DNA of 42,782 nucleotides, from the IMG/VR virus record IMGVR_UViG_3300028773_000013, positions 1 through 42,782 of that record; one strand, given 5' to 3'. A program made the translations under genes and the position numbers. The stretch is from a virus. The notes below the pieces were generated by a model. It ran no database searches. It saw only the letters and a program-made list of their open reading frames with translations, and was not told the DNA's origin. Below, piece by piece: positions 5,208 through 14,903 of this stretch (within the stretch, counting starts at the first letter, position 1; each line of letters starts with the position of its first letter).

Positions 5208-8200
5208 TTACTTCTTTTTCTTTGCAGCTTCTTTCGGATAGGCACCGGCCACACTTGCATCTGGAGGTCCAGGTGGGCGTGTCGCAGTGTTCAACCGTGT
5301 AGCATTGGGTGACGTAGGCATCGTGCCGGACAGCGCCGTGCGCGTCATGTCGTTGATCCAAGGTTTGAGGTTCGCGTTCTTCTTAGGGTCTTCGATATAC
5401 TTCTGCACGATTGTCGCTTGCTTCTCCCGAGGGAGATCAGTCAAAGTCTTGCCTTGAGCACGAAGCTTATCTGCATCGGAGATGTCGAATGCTGCGGTAC
5501 CACTAGCATCATCAGGTATCTTTGCCTGCACCGATGGCGGAAGGTTATTCTGCCATACGTGTGTGAGCTCATGCCCCTGCTGAGGTGCGCCATAGTCCTG
5601 CGGCCTGTTCACTTCGATGGTGTTGTTCCCTGCGCCCTGATCTACGTTCGCAATCGGTACGCCGCCGCCGCGATTGTTTGGATCGTTAATGGCTGCGCCT
5701 TTGACTGTCTGAACTGGTAGATCATTAGTAGCTGCTTGGACTTCAGGTGGAAGAACTGGAGCGGTCGAGGTGATGTCACTACCATCACCAGTCAGCGCCG
5801 TCAGCTTCTTTGGCTTTCCGCCGAGAGAGGACATCGTGTTCGAGAGCGTGCTCTTCAAGGTCGCTGCCTTCGCCGCCGCCGCTTGTCCTTTCGGAGAAGC
5901 CTTGACTGCATCCGCTACCTTACCTGCCAACTCTACGCCCTTCCAGGTTGCAGGATGGTTCGCGAGCCATTCGGCTGCTGAGCTTCCTGTCTTGAGAGCC
6001 TGAGCTGCATCGCCCCCACGTAGGAGTCCGCCAATGAGAATACCCCAGGGGCCTGCTACCAATCCGCCAGCCGTACCGAGTGCGAGAGGGATTACTCCAT
6101 TCTCAACAAGCTTCTGAACTGACGCTACATTCTGCGTGTCGTGGATGAGCTTGTCGTAACGGGCCGCTGCTTCTGGTGTAGGTTTGAAGAGTGCGTCTGC
6201 TGCTTCTGGGTGGTTTGCGAACTCTTGGTACCAGTTCATGAACTTCTCAGCGTTGAACGCGCCCTTGACGAGCTGGCCTTGCTTGTTGGTCGCATTACTA
6301 AACTCAGCGACCTTCTGCTGGATAGCCATATCCGTAAGCTGCTCCATTCCATTAGGCCCTACTGCTTCCTGTAGTCCTGTGCGTCGCGCCGGGTCTTTTA
6401 CCAGTTCAGTAATATCGCCGTTGCCGATGATATCGCTGATCTGTTTGTTGATATCCGCCGAGCGCCCTGATACAGTCTTTCCTACACCAGCCTTTGCCTG
6501 GGCTGCTGCATCCTGGGCTGCCTGCACTCTACCGCCTGCCTCTTCAGCAAGATCAGCAGATGAGGCTGCACGATTCAAAGCATTCATAATCGAACTACCG
6601 CCATCGCCGTACATGTCTGTACGAACGTCGGCCTTCAGTCGCGCCAGCTTACTAACTGCTCCCTTGTAGTTGATCGAACCGTCTGGGTTAACAGAATCCG
6701 CGATCAAACGTCGAAGCGAGGCAGTCTGAAAGTCAGGCCAGTGCGATCCGAGTGTTTCTTTCATCGCGGCGATATTACCTGGAGACGATTGCTTTCCTGT
6801 CAGGTAGGCGTCAACGTCAGAGAGTTTACCTCCGCGTAGAGCCTTGACCGCTGGATTCTCGAACTTACGAATCTCAGTTCTATAATCTGAGTTCATTTGT
6901 TCAGCAGTATTGATAAGATCAGGATTTCCTGTCTTCTCGGCAATCTGACCTATAGTCTCAATGGCGGCTTTCTTCAAATCACGATAAATACCTTGATCGG
7001 CTAGGTCTTCAGAGGTTACCCAACCCGTCGATCTCTGTCGCTCACCAATTTTCTTATACATCTTCATGACATCAGCCATTGTCACTTGAGTCTTCTGCGC
7101 AGGTTGATCCATCATGTCGGTGCCTTGGATTTCTGTCTCAGGGTCGGTTTCGATACCGTGAGCGGAAAGTTGTTCCTGGTATTGCTCAGGTGTCAACTCA
7201 TTGCCTTCTGCGTCTTTGACTACACCCTCCGCGTCCACCTCTTCAGGTCCAATAATTTTAGAGAGGTTATTGAGAGTTTTGTTAGCTCGTGCGGAGCCGG
7301 GTAGGTCGTCTGACACGGCTTTGGTCAATGGCCCTTCACCTTTGACCGTGCCCAACTTGTCTTGAACTACCTTGTGAATCGCTCCATTCTCGTAGTCTAC
7401 ACTGGCACCCTTTGATTCGTTCAACATCTTGTCTGAAGCTGCCTGATACTTGTCATGCGTTGCTTCATTAGAGTCATCGGCTACCTTCTTAGCAGCAGCG
7501 GTAATGGATTCATCGCCAGGACTGAGAGCAGCCTCCTTATCGACTTCGCGCTCGGCCTCGATTTGATTGAATTCATGCTGGGCCTGTTCTGCCTGGGCCG
7601 TGGCAACCTGGGACTGCGCGGTAGCGTCGATGTTCCTATTGGCCGTTTCGTTCAGGGCGTTGTTAGCATCTAGCTGAGGCTGGAAAGCCTGTTGAACCTT
7701 ACCCTGTAGTGCGTTTTGAGTCTGTTCCGCTGACGGGGCACTCTGACTGACTTGATTCAACTCCTCGCGCGTCTGAGCTGCACGCGTCAAGCTGGACTGA
7801 TCCGTAGGACCGCCGCCGCCTGGACCGCTCGGGCCTTCAGGTGCTACTGCTTCGTCTGGGGCAGGAGGAATGCCTTCTCCCGCGCCGCCACCGCCGCCAC
7901 CTGGAACGTCCGCCGCTTCTCCTGCCTCCGCTGCCTTCCCACCTTTCAAGAAGGGAAGGATGTTGGCGGCGATGGCTTCTGCGTCTCCGCTCACTGCACC
8001 CCAGTCACCCTTGCGAATGTCTTGGTCGATGGTTGGAGCGATGTTCTGGATGGCTCCGCCGACGAGCGGGATGGCCCCTACCGCGTGCGATCCTAGAACA
8101 GGACTGACGACGTCAGCCGCCGCACCCTTGTAGTCACCTTTGCCTATATCATTCGAGGCATTATTGAGGACGTCCTTGCCGCCCTGTATGATATTCGGGA

Positions 8201-8780
8201 TGTTTGTCGCAGAGGCGATTCGACCATTACCGGCTGCTCGGTTCTCTTTGTACTGCGCCTCGATCTGCTTGAGGGGCTGCATGATGATGTTCTCAGCCGC
8301 CTTGTAAAGCGGGTGATCTTTATCTGACATGCCCATGTTGACGAGCTTGGAAGCTTCTTCAGCCGCCGTTGCCCAGTCACCAGTCTGCGCCGCCGCTACC
8401 GCTTTGTGGTAGTAGTCGATGGGACGCGTGACTACCGACCCAAGGGTACTAGCTACGCCTTCTACGGCAGGTTTGATAGCACCTTCATTGAGGCGGTTTA
8501 GATTGTGGTTGACAAAGGTAGCTGCCGTACCGAGTGCGGAGCTGCCGAGTAAAGTATTATCCGGCTGAGACGTCGCTGGTGTAGAAGTGTCCGCAGCCTG
8601 AGTAGCTTGTGGAGCTGCTACGATGCTGCTACCGTCAGGAGGAGGGGGAATGGAGCCCGGCTGTGTATCGCCGGGCTGGGTGTCTGCGCTCGGAGCGGTG
8701 CTAGGATTTGCTGCGGCCACGATATTGCTGCCATCGGGCGGCGGTGGAATTGCACCGTTCATTGCGTTTGGATCAGCCAT
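5208..8780 (-). CDS. Giant internal virion (ejection) protein with C-terminal zinc-protease motif, 1190 aa
   Basis: The N-terminus is a low-complexity Pro/Ala/Gly region with two copies of an IPPPPDGS.IVAA repeat (about residues 10-23 and 44-56). Long helical stretches follow, with coiled-coil-like EELNQVSQ/AEQAQHEF segments at about 330-420, and a hydrophobic Gly-rich stretch (LALGTAGGLVAGPWGILIGG) at about residue 900-920. Near the C-terminus is GHELTHVWQ; H1070, E1071 and H1074 form an HExxH zinc-peptidase motif. The last residues are KKKK. Its size, order and low-complexity build match the large proteins that short-tailed phages inject with DNA. AAAGGGAAC precedes the ATG. The protease activity is inferred. 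Confidence 0.7.
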   Translation of the reverse strand: MADPNAMNGAIPPPPDGSNIVAAANPSTAPSADTQPGDTQPGSIPPPPDGSSIVAAPQATQAADTSTPATSQPDNTLLGSSALGTAATFVNHNLNRLNEGAIKPAVEGVASTLGSVVTRPIDYYHKAVAAAQTGDWATAAEEASKLVNMGMSDKDHPLYKAAENIIMQPLKQIEAQYKENRAAGNGRIASATNIPNIIQGGKDVLNNASNDIGKGDYKGAAADVVSPVLGSHAVGAIPLVGGAIQNIAPTIDQDIRKGDWGAVSGDAEAIAANILPFLKGGKAAEAGEAADVPGGGGGGAGEGIPPAPDEAVAPEGPSGPGGGGPTDQSSLTRAAQTREELNQVSQSAPSAEQTQNALQGKVQQAFQPQLDANNALNETANRNIDATAQSQVATAQAEQAQHEFNQIEAEREVDKEAALSPGDESITAAAKKVADDSNEATHDKYQAASDKMLNESKGASVDYENGAIHKVVQDKLGTVKGEGPLTKAVSDDLPGSARANKTLNNLSKIIGPEEVDAEGVVKDAEGNELTPEQYQEQLSAHGIETDPETEIQGTDMMDQPAQKTQVTMADVMKMYKKIGERQRSTGWVTSEDLADQGIYRDLKKAAIETIGQIAEKTGNPDLINTAEQMNSDYRTEIRKFENPAVKALRGGKLSDVDAYLTGKQSSPGNIAAMKETLGSHWPDFQTASLRRLIADSVNPDGSINYKGAVSKLARLKADVRTDMYGDGGSSIMNALNRAASSADLAEEAGGRVQAAQDAAAQAKAGVGKTVSGRSADINKQISDIIGNGDITELVKDPARRTGLQEAVGPNGMEQLTDMAIQQKVAEFSNATNKQGQLVKGAFNAEKFMNWYQEFANHPEAADALFKPTPEAAARYDKLIHDTQNVASVQKLVENGVIPLALGTAGGLVAGPWGILIGGLLRGGDAAQALKTGSSAAEWLANHPATWKGVELAGKVADAVKASPKGQAAAAKAATLKSTLSNTMSSLGGKPKKLTALTGDGSDITSTAPVLPPEVQAATNDLPVQTVKGAAINDPNNRGGGVPIANVDQGAGNNTIEVNRPQDYGAPQQGHELTHVWQNNLPPSVQAKIPDDASGTAAFDISDADKLRAQGKTLTDLPREKQATIVQKYIEDPKKNANLKPWINDMTRTALSGTMPTSPNATRLNTATRPPGPPDASVAGAYPKEAAKKKK

Positions 8781-8795
8781 TATGTTCCCTTTGCT

Positions 8796-11729
8796 TTATT
8801 GCTTTGGTGGAGCGGGTTGTCCGGTCTTCACGTCGACCCACTGCTTGCCGTCCCAACCGAATGCGCCGCTTGAGCTCATTTGTGTAAAGGTTGGAAGCTT
8901 AGGTGCCGGAGCTGATGCTGTCTGACCGTTGGTCTGACCTGACATCTGCTGATTACCAGCCTGTCCGCCGTTAGTCTGTTTGATGTTGTCGAGCTGACCG
9001 CGACCGTACCATGTACCGTACTTACTGGCATTCTCACGCTGCTGAGCTGCTGCGTCGAAGTCCTGACCATCGTGAGCATCGCGGTATGCCTTGTGGGCTT
9101 GCGGTGTCATTAAGTCTTGGATCGGTGTCTTTGAGGATGGCATCACGTTTGCGAGACGACCGTCGACAGAGCTGTACTTCGCTGTCAGAAGGTCCATAGC
9201 CGTCTTTGCCATCTCCGCCTGCTTGCTCGGAGTAGCTGCGAACCAGCCACCGTTGCCATGACCGAACATCTCCTTCGCATCTTCCTTGTCCTTGTCGGTC
9301 AGGGAAGCTCCACCATTCTTGTACGCTGCTTCAACTTCTGATGCAGAGCGCGTGATGGCTTGGTTGTACAGGTTGACGTTCGCTTTGTGCTCTGGTGTTC
9401 CATAGTTGCTCTCGAAAGAGTTCAACAGAGGATTCGTCGCACGGTAGCCTTCCTTCGTCACAGTGTTGTAGAAATCGCCCAAGTGCTGAATAGCGGTATT
9501 GGCCGCGTCGAGTGGTTTGGTCGACTGTAAACTCTTCTGTGTATCGTAGTAATTGTTCGCGGTCGCCTGATCGTAGTGCGGGAAGGCGGCGCGGACTTCT
9601 GCTGCTAGGTCGATGGTCTGCTGACGTGACAGACCCATTGTCGTGACTTTCTGCGCGCCTTCTGCGATTGCTCGGAGAAGATCGGCGTGAGCTTGACCTT
9701 GAGTGTTTACCACGGATGCGAGATAGTTCTGACGAATGCCGCTACCATCAGGCTGTTCGTTGGCTGATTCGCCGATAAGCTGCTGCTGGTGCGCAGTATC
9801 CGCGTCGGTCTTCGCTTTGATTCGAGCTGCCTCTTGTTTGTATGCCGTGTCTGACTTGATCTGCTCTTCCTGCTGATCCTGAGTAACCTTTTGTGCAGTC
9901 TTTGCCTGGGCCTGCTCTTGGGTCGTTATCAAATCCATCTTGCGAATCTGATTCGTGCCACCATAGAGAGCGAGAATCTTACCGGCTGATGTTGGGTCTT
10001 TGGTACCAAGGGCACCAACAGCCTTTTCGTAGTTGTCACTCGAAGCATTCAAAAACGGCTGGAACTTTTGCAAAGCATCCAGCAATGTGGGATCGGCCTT
10101 TACAGCCGCCTTCAAGTCCGGTGCCTGTACAGGGTTCTCGGTGGGGATGGGAGCAGTAACTCCAGCAGCCTTACGTGCGTCCGCTGCGTACTGTGTCGCG
10201 TCGTTCTTATCGTACTTCGTGAAGAAGTCTTCAGGCGACATGTTTGGATTGCGCGAATAGTCAAGCTGCAACTGGTTAAGCAGTGCGGCGTGACCCTCAT
10301 CGGGCGAATCGTATACGCGGAACCCAGTCTGTCCGGCAGGAAGGTTTACGTTGTCGATCTTACCTGTCCATGACTTGTCTGCTACGAGGTTGCCTGGGTT
10401 ATTGTTTCGTGCGTTGCGATCCGTTGGCTTGCTACCTTCGTGCTGGGCGATGAAGTCGGCCAACTTGTCGAAGTTAGGCTTGCCGTCGCTATCCTGTCCG
10501 AAGAGACTGAACACGGACTTAGGGCTAGCAGTTGTGCCGTCACCATTGTCGCCATGCGCGTCGTGAGTGTTCAGCTTATCGTAGAAGTCATTCAGGTTCG
10601 ACTGGCTGAGCTGATACGTTGCAAGCTTGGACTTGATACCGAGACCCATCGACATGTTCATCAAAAGGTCTTGAGGAAGCTTTGTCGGTTTGCCGTCGCC
10701 ATCGGAGAAGCCTGCCATACCGAGGTCCGCTGCAAGCTTCTTGTCAGCATCGGTCAAGAGGCCGCTGGACTTGAAGTTCGGATCAACAATCGCGTACTGA
10801 ATGTCCCACTGTGGCTTGCCGTTTGAATCCACGGTCTGCTCACCGGCATGAGGTGCGCCGGGCGGATTAACTCGTGCGACGACGCGATACGGAATCGCGC
10901 TGTCTTGGGTGACATGATACTTGGCGAGGTCGCTGCCGTTGACGACACCCTTGATGACCTCTGGGTGGTCCTTCATTAACTGCTCGACTTGTGGGGCAAA
11001 CTGTCCGACGTAGTTAGTATTCGTGTTGTAGTCGGCGCGTCCCGCTGCCTGCGCATTATTGTACAGCTTCATGTTGGTTTCGAGAACCTGGGCATGACGC
11101 TGGAAATCCTGATTGGCCTGCTGATCCTGCTGCTGATTCTTCTGTTGGACTGCCTGGGCCTGCTGCATCCCAAACTGACCGCCAGCCGCAGCCGCGCGCC
11201 CAAGGTTACCTGGGCCGTTCTGTACACCAAAGCCAGCCAATGCTCCGCCAAGTGCTTCGAAGGCAAGCGCAAGACCGAGCTGCTTGGTTGTAACCGGCTG
11301 TTTGGTACGAGTCGCCACGCCAGTATTCGGGTCGATGGTCGTCTTGTACTGAGCTCCACCAGTCAGTGCTTCAGCGAAGGAGCTAAAGCGCGAAGCCTGC
11401 TGAATCTTTGGATCAACAGGCTGAGACGCTGGGTTACCAGCCGTACCACTTGCATTCTCCACAGACTGCTTGAGGTTGGGTTGACCGGGCTGCTGGCCGT
11501 TAGGTTGCTGGGCCTGATCTTGCTGAGACGGACCTGCTGGCTGCGTCGGACCGTTGCCCTGATCCGGGGTTGTAGCAGAGGCATCGGGCGTGGACGTACC
11601 GTTGTCGGTAGAATTGCCTGACATCGGAGTGGTACCGGTGCTAGAAGTGTCGGCACCGTTTACCTGTGAGTCTGGTGTAACATCCGATCCGATAGGAGCC
11701 GCGCTGCTATTTGAAGTATCTTCTGCCAT
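8796..11729 (-). CDS. Internal virion protein with lytic (lysozyme-like) domain, 977 aa
   Basis: The first 110 residues are Gln/Pro/Gly/Thr-rich and disordered. A domain at about residues 424-525 reads FIAQHEGSKPTDRNARNNNP with GNL next, then GFRVYDSPDEGHAALL and DFFTKYDKNDATQYA. This resembles the lysozyme-like, peptidoglycan-degrading domains of tail and ejection proteins; E431 is a candidate catalytic acid and RNNNPGN a substrate-site motif. Long helical regions follow. It sits between the other two ejection-type genes and has AAAGGAAATC before the ATG. The probable role is to open the cell wall locally during DNA entry. Confidence 0.75.
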   Translation of the reverse strand: MAEDTSNSSAAPIGSDVTPDSQVNGADTSSTGTTPMSGNSTDNGTSTPDASATTPDQGNGPTQPAGPSQQDQAQQPNGQQPGQPNLKQSVENASGTAGNPASQPVDPKIQQASRFSSFAEALTGGAQYKTTIDPNTGVATRTKQPVTTKQLGLALAFEALGGALAGFGVQNGPGNLGRAAAAGGQFGMQQAQAVQQKNQQQDQQANQDFQRHAQVLETNMKLYNNAQAAGRADYNTNTNYVGQFAPQVEQLMKDHPEVIKGVVNGSDLAKYHVTQDSAIPYRVVARVNPPGAPHAGEQTVDSNGKPQWDIQYAIVDPNFKSSGLLTDADKKLAADLGMAGFSDGDGKPTKLPQDLLMNMSMGLGIKSKLATYQLSQSNLNDFYDKLNTHDAHGDNGDGTTASPKSVFSLFGQDSDGKPNFDKLADFIAQHEGSKPTDRNARNNNPGNLVADKSWTGKIDNVNLPAGQTGFRVYDSPDEGHAALLNQLQLDYSRNPNMSPEDFFTKYDKNDATQYAADARKAAGVTAPIPTENPVQAPDLKAAVKADPTLLDALQKFQPFLNASSDNYEKAVGALGTKDPTSAGKILALYGGTNQIRKMDLITTQEQAQAKTAQKVTQDQQEEQIKSDTAYKQEAARIKAKTDADTAHQQQLIGESANEQPDGSGIRQNYLASVVNTQGQAHADLLRAIAEGAQKVTTMGLSRQQTIDLAAEVRAAFPHYDQATANNYYDTQKSLQSTKPLDAANTAIQHLGDFYNTVTKEGYRATNPLLNSFESNYGTPEHKANVNLYNQAITRSASEVEAAYKNGGASLTDKDKEDAKEMFGHGNGGWFAATPSKQAEMAKTAMDLLTAKYSSVDGRLANVMPSSKTPIQDLMTPQAHKAYRDAHDGQDFDAAAQQRENASKYGTWYGRGQLDNIKQTNGGQAGNQQMSGQTNGQTASAPAPKLPTFTQMSSSGAFGWDGKQWVDVKTGQPAPPKQ

Positions 11730-11737
11730 GATTTCCT

Positions 11738-12559
11738 TTATCCGATGCCGTTACTAAAGTCCATTGCGGCTGAACTGCTGCCTGTATTCGCACTACTCGC
11801 GCCTGCATTAGGGCTAGAAGCTCCCCCACTACCCGTTAGGGCACTTAGTCCGCCAGATGCAAATGCACCGCCGACCGCGCCTAGCGCACCTGTTACGCCT
11901 TGCACCCACGAGTTGTTCTGGGTTGCGATCTGATTGGCTGTATTTGCCGAAGCAGTACCGGCATTTGTCTCCGCGTTGTTAGCTGAAGTCGAGGAGTTGA
12001 AACTATTTGTCGCGTTTAGAAGGCCACTCGTAGCCGCATTGTAGTTTGCGTTCCCTTGCGCGTAATCGTTCGTGTTGATCGTATTGAGTTGGCTGGCCGT
12101 ATTCTGAGCCGCGCTATTCGCCACGCTAAGATCGATGCCAGTATTAGTACCACTCTGAAGTGCCGCATTGTTACCACCGCCTTCGGAGGCTTCTGCTTCA
12201 CCGGCAGCTTGCTTGGCGTTACGTGCTGCAATGCCTGAATTGGTAATGGCCGCTGAGTCAAGATTGGACTTCTCTGCCGCGCTGTAGCCTTGCTGGGATG
12301 GTCCGGCCTCAATTGTTGGGGCGAACGTCGACATCAGGTCATTGAAGACCTGGTTGTCTGCACCGAATACTTGTCCGGCCTGCTGGTTGACCTGTGTGGC
12401 GAAACCTGCCTGCTGCGTCTGTGCAGCATTTTGTGCTGAGGTCGCCCCACACGCAAGATCTAGTGGTCCATAGTAACCATCATAGCACAGGGAGTTGTCT
12501 TTGTCAACAACAAAATTAGGGCCGTCGAGTTTGAAGCTAATTCTTGTCCATATTCTCAT
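11738..12559 (-). CDS. Internal virion protein, Ala/Asn/Ser-rich, 273 aa
   Basis: The sequence is dominated by Ala, Asn, Ser, Gln and Thr (NNAETNAGTASANTANQIAT) with long helical runs and a Gly/Ala stretch near the end (VTGALGAVGGAFASGGLSAL) that could insert in a membrane. DLACGATSAQNAAQTQQAGF near residue 35 is likely the true functional N-terminal part. The start at 12559 follows the stop of the upstream gene by one base and has weak ribosome-binding support; a very good promoter (12479-12507) lies inside the first 30 codons, but no better in-frame start codon exists after it. It is the smallest of three adjacent ejection-type proteins. Confidence 0.65.
   Translation of the reverse strand: MRIWTRISFKLDGPNFVVDKDNSLCYDGYYGPLDLACGATSAQNAAQTQQAGFATQVNQQAGQVFGADNQVFNDLMSTFAPTIEAGPSQQGYSAAEKSNLDSAAITNSGIAARNAKQAAGEAEASEGGGNNAALQSGTNTGIDLSVANSAAQNTASQLNTINTNDYAQGNANYNAATSGLLNATNSFNSSTSANNAETNAGTASANTANQIATQNNSWVQGVTGALGAVGGAFASGGLSALTGSGGASSPNAGASSANTGSSSAAMDFSNGIG
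12479..12507 (-). promoter_or_regulatory. Sigma70-type promoter inside a coding region
   Basis: TTGACA, 17-nt spacer, TATGAT on the minus strand with TG one base upstream of the -10 hexamer. It lies within codons about 18-27 of the 273-residue protein. It could give extra transcripts for the two giant ejection proteins and the lysis genes downstream. Confidence 0.65.
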
Positions 12560-12560
12560 T

Positions 12561-12950
12561 TTATGCGATCATCCGACGAAGTTCATGCCCTGACACTGCT
12601 GTAAATCCTAAACGCTTCTCACAAAACTTTTTGAGGAAGTCATTCGACGTGACACACACAATCTCAGTGAAGCCAAATGATCTGGCTTTTTCAACTAGCT
12701 CTGGAAATCCTTGTATCATAGCCGCCATGTTGCGTTTGGCATCATGATTTGAAACATATTGGATATCAAGCCGAAGGGCTTTTGAACCCCTAAGAAAGAA
12801 GACCGGGCCACGCTCGTCCTCGTAGACGTTGCAAACCGATCCGATCTCTGTGAAGAACTCGGGTTCCGTTCCTTGATGGTGCTCATCTGCGGCCAGCGAA
12901 AGCGCCAGGGTCGGCATATCGTCCGGCTCTAAAGGTCGGTAAGTAATCAT
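12561..12950 (-). CDS. GNAT-like acetyltransferase-type protein, 129 aa
   Basis: The protein starts MITYRPLEPDDMPTLALSLA, as GNAT proteins do with an opening strand and helix, and ends with a pattern ARSFGFTEIVCVTSNDFLKK followed by FCEKRLGFTAVSGHELRR, which matches the last strand-helix-strand part of the fold (the N-x-x-x-x-x-F-x-x-x-L-G-F block). The central acetyl-CoA loop (R/Q-x-x-G-x-G/A) is not clear, so it may have lost catalysis or bind the cofactor in an unusual way. It lies inside the tail operon with TATAAGGAATAC before the ATG. What it modifies is unknown. Confidence 0.6.
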   Translation of the reverse strand: MITYRPLEPDDMPTLALSLAADEHHQGTEPEFFTEIGSVCNVYEDERGPVFFLRGSKALRLDIQYVSNHDAKRNMAAMIQGFPELVEKARSFGFTEIVCVTSNDFLKKFCEKRLGFTAVSGHELRRMIA

Positions 12951-12957
12951 GTATTCC

Positions 12958-13746
12958 TTATATAAACTTCACAAACGCTTGGAACACCTCAGTGGACATG
13001 GTATTTGGCCCATTCCATTGGAGTTCTAAAACCAAGGGTGTAGTGGTATCGGAGGTAGTGGATGTATTGACGGCGCTTACAATCTGGCTAACGGCGCTTG
13101 CTGTATCTACTTGCAAAGGTGTAATTACAAAGGTCTGTGAGTTTGTGACGCCAGGTAAATTGACAATCCTAGCGCCACCGAAAGCTTGTTCAGAGGCACC
13201 AACGAGTCCGTTCCACCCTAGCACGTTCCCGTCAAACACAATCTGCCACGAATTTGTAGTAAATGTCCCGCTCAAACCTATAGCACTAAAATCAAATTCA
13301 ATGCCCTTGCCTGGTGGTATAGTGTTTGCAGGTATGGTGTAAGTGATCATGGTCTGAAACGTACTGTTACCTGTCACCGCACCCTGCGGACCCCACGACT
13401 GTATGATGGTACTCGCGCCAGTTGGTGTCGGCGCATTGATAGTGACGGTACCACCTGATTCAGTCAGGGTTATGTTGGTTCCTTCAGCCAAGTTGAGAAG
13501 AGTCTGGGAAGAGTTATCTGTGCCGTTTGTTTGCAATTCAATTGAGCTGATTACTACCGAGCGATTGACCCAGTTGTTAACTGTTTCATCATACACTAAA
13601 AAGTCGCCGTCGTCAAGTCCCGAAAAAGCGAGGGGGATTCCTTCGAGTCCGGTGACTGAAACGGTAGGACTCCCTGCGACAGACTGAATGTCGCCAGTCA
13701 AAGGATAAATGCTTGCTCCACCACCACCTACGATCTCTCGATTCAT
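12958..13746 (-). CDS. Tail-fibre-type protein, 262 aa
   Basis: The N-terminal half has repeated short motifs seen in fibre shafts and attachment regions: IYPLTGDIQSVAGSPTVSVT, GLDDGDFLVYDETVNNWVNR and LAEGTNITLTESGGTVTINA. The first pattern (DGDFLVYDE..NNWVNRS) is a common fibre sub-repeat. The C-terminal half is a beta-rich Thr/Val/Asn region suited to a receptor-facing or trimerising domain. It sits directly between a tail protein and the GNAT-like gene. The start has only a weak ribosome-binding site (ACGAGCTAGAATA). Role inferred from composition and neighbourhood. Confidence 0.65.
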   Translation of the reverse strand: MNREIVGGGGASIYPLTGDIQSVAGSPTVSVTGLEGIPLAFSGLDDGDFLVYDETVNNWVNRSVVISSIELQTNGTDNSSQTLLNLAEGTNITLTESGGTVTINAPTPTGASTIIQSWGPQGAVTGNSTFQTMITYTIPANTIPPGKGIEFDFSAIGLSGTFTTNSWQIVFDGNVLGWNGLVGASEQAFGGARIVNLPGVTNSQTFVITPLQVDTASAVSQIVSAVNTSTTSDTTTPLVLELQWNGPNTMSTEVFQAFVKFI

Positions 13747-13750
13747 TATT

Positions 13751-14470
13751 CTAGCTCGTTTCTAAGGGTACATACTGCAACGTCACAGTAATCGCCGCGA
13801 CCGCACCGGACAAGTTCGTGACCGTCACGTACGCCATAGGCTTCTGTGGGTTGTCGCCATTCGCACCAATACGGTTCTGAAAGTTCCATGCATAAGGTAC
13901 GGTATCCATGGCAACGTCGGTGATAATGTTTTGCGTCGAGCCTGCCGGAGGGGGAACGTCAATCGCACGACTGAGGTCTGCCGTCTGCGAGAACGCTGTC
14001 CCGTAAATCTCCACGCGCGCTTGTGTGCTTGCCGTCAGACTGAGAAGCTGGAAGCTCTCAGTAGTCACAGCAAACGCACCGGTAAAGGTTGCGCCGGGTC
14101 CGAGTGGGGTTGTGGTGACCGATACCTGCTTAGCGGCGAGTTGCACCGGGGCCGGGTTCGATCCGCTGCTCTGGGTTATTACGCTGGATACGACCGCGTT
14201 ACCGCCGCCTCCACCTCCATTTATACCAGAAGTCACGGCAGAAAGCAAGCGCGTTTGTGGCACAGATGAAGAATAAAATTGACGGAGAGAATCTGGGGTC
14301 GCTTGGAAGATTGGCGGGAGAGGACAGCGAATCGCCGAGTTGTACCCCGGCTGCATGTCGTTGGTCTGAGATGCAGGCGGGGTATAACGTTGCGGTACGG
14401 CTGCGGTTCCTGCTTGTATAGGAGAGTATCCACTGAGATCGACGTTACTGGCTTCTGATAGGGTTGGCAC
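13751..14470 (-). CDS. Tail-associated structural protein, 239 aa
   Basis: The N-terminal region includes TNDMQPGYNSAIRCPLPPIF and DSLRQFYSSSVPQTRLLSAV, followed by a Gly run (GINGGGGGGNAV) that divides it from a beta-rich C-terminal domain with ESFQLLSLTASTQARVEIYG and ITVTLQYVPLETS. The Gly-rich hinge and C-terminal beta domain suggest a tail or fibre-base protein. The gene starts at a GTG (14470) about ten bases after GGAG and overlaps the endonuclease gene by 26 nt, which suggests that the endonuclease gene was inserted at this junction. Function is not known precisely. Confidence 0.6.
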   Translation of the reverse strand: MPTLSEASNVDLSGYSPIQAGTAAVPQRYTPPASQTNDMQPGYNSAIRCPLPPIFQATPDSLRQFYSSSVPQTRLLSAVTSGINGGGGGGNAVVSSVITQSSGSNPAPVQLAAKQVSVTTTPLGPGATFTGAFAVTTESFQLLSLTASTQARVEIYGTAFSQTADLSRAIDVPPPAGSTQNIITDVAMDTVPYAWNFQNRIGANGDNPQKPMAYVTVTNLSGAVAAITVTLQYVPLETS

Positions 14471-14903
14471 GTCTTAGGTACTCCGATGCTCGGTCGACTA
14501 TCACAGGATCATCTTTCAGGTTACCAATAGCTGAGTTGCATCCTTTGCAAAGGAGGCCGCGTACCTTACCGGTAAGATGGTCGTGATCGACATGCGGTAC
14601 GCCAAAGGGCTCTAGGCATATCGCGCACTTATTGTCTTGCTCCGTAAGCATTGCATCATGACGTTCAATAGTCAGATCGTAACGCAGCTTCAGGTGCGAT
14701 TTTTTCTTTGATACAGGATTTTGTGGCTTACGTTTATGACTACGAGCCCAATCTCTGCGTTGTTTGTTATACAACTCTCGGTTTTCTTTTGCCCACTTCT
14801 GAAGTCTGAGCTTTGCGCAAGCCCTACACACCCTACCCCCGTTCTTTCGGAGTAGGGTGTTTTCAGGAGAGAACTCATGTCCACGACTGCAATGGGTTAT
14901 CAT
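14445..14903 (-). CDS. Recombination endonuclease VII-type HNH nuclease, 152 aa
   Basis: An N-terminal zinc-knuckle pattern (C5, H9, C26, C29: HCSRGHEF and CRACAKLR) is followed by the endonuclease VII core: LRYDLTIERHDAMLTEQ, CAIC (C93, C96), HVDHDH (104-109) and LLCKGCNSAIGNLKDD (C119, C122). These are the zinc and catalytic residues of that family, which cuts branched DNA in T4 and occurs in many phages as a free-standing selfish gene. It has no Shine-Dalgarno; an extended -10 promoter eight bases before the ATG would give a leaderless mRNA. It lies between the nozzle-like and tail genes and overlaps the latter. Confidence 0.85.
   Translation of the reverse strand: MITHCSRGHEFSPENTLLRKNGGRVCRACAKLRLQKWAKENRELYNKQRRDWARSHKRKPQNPVSKKKSHLKLRYDLTIERHDAMLTEQDNKCAICLEPFGVPHVDHDHLTGKVRGLLCKGCNSAIGNLKDDPVIVDRASEYLRRANPIRSQ

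Noticed and set aside
5208-11729. Long plus-strand frames opposite the ejection-protein genes
   Set aside because: They are antisense shadows of GC- and Ala/Gln-rich genes, without ribosome-binding sites or domain signatures.
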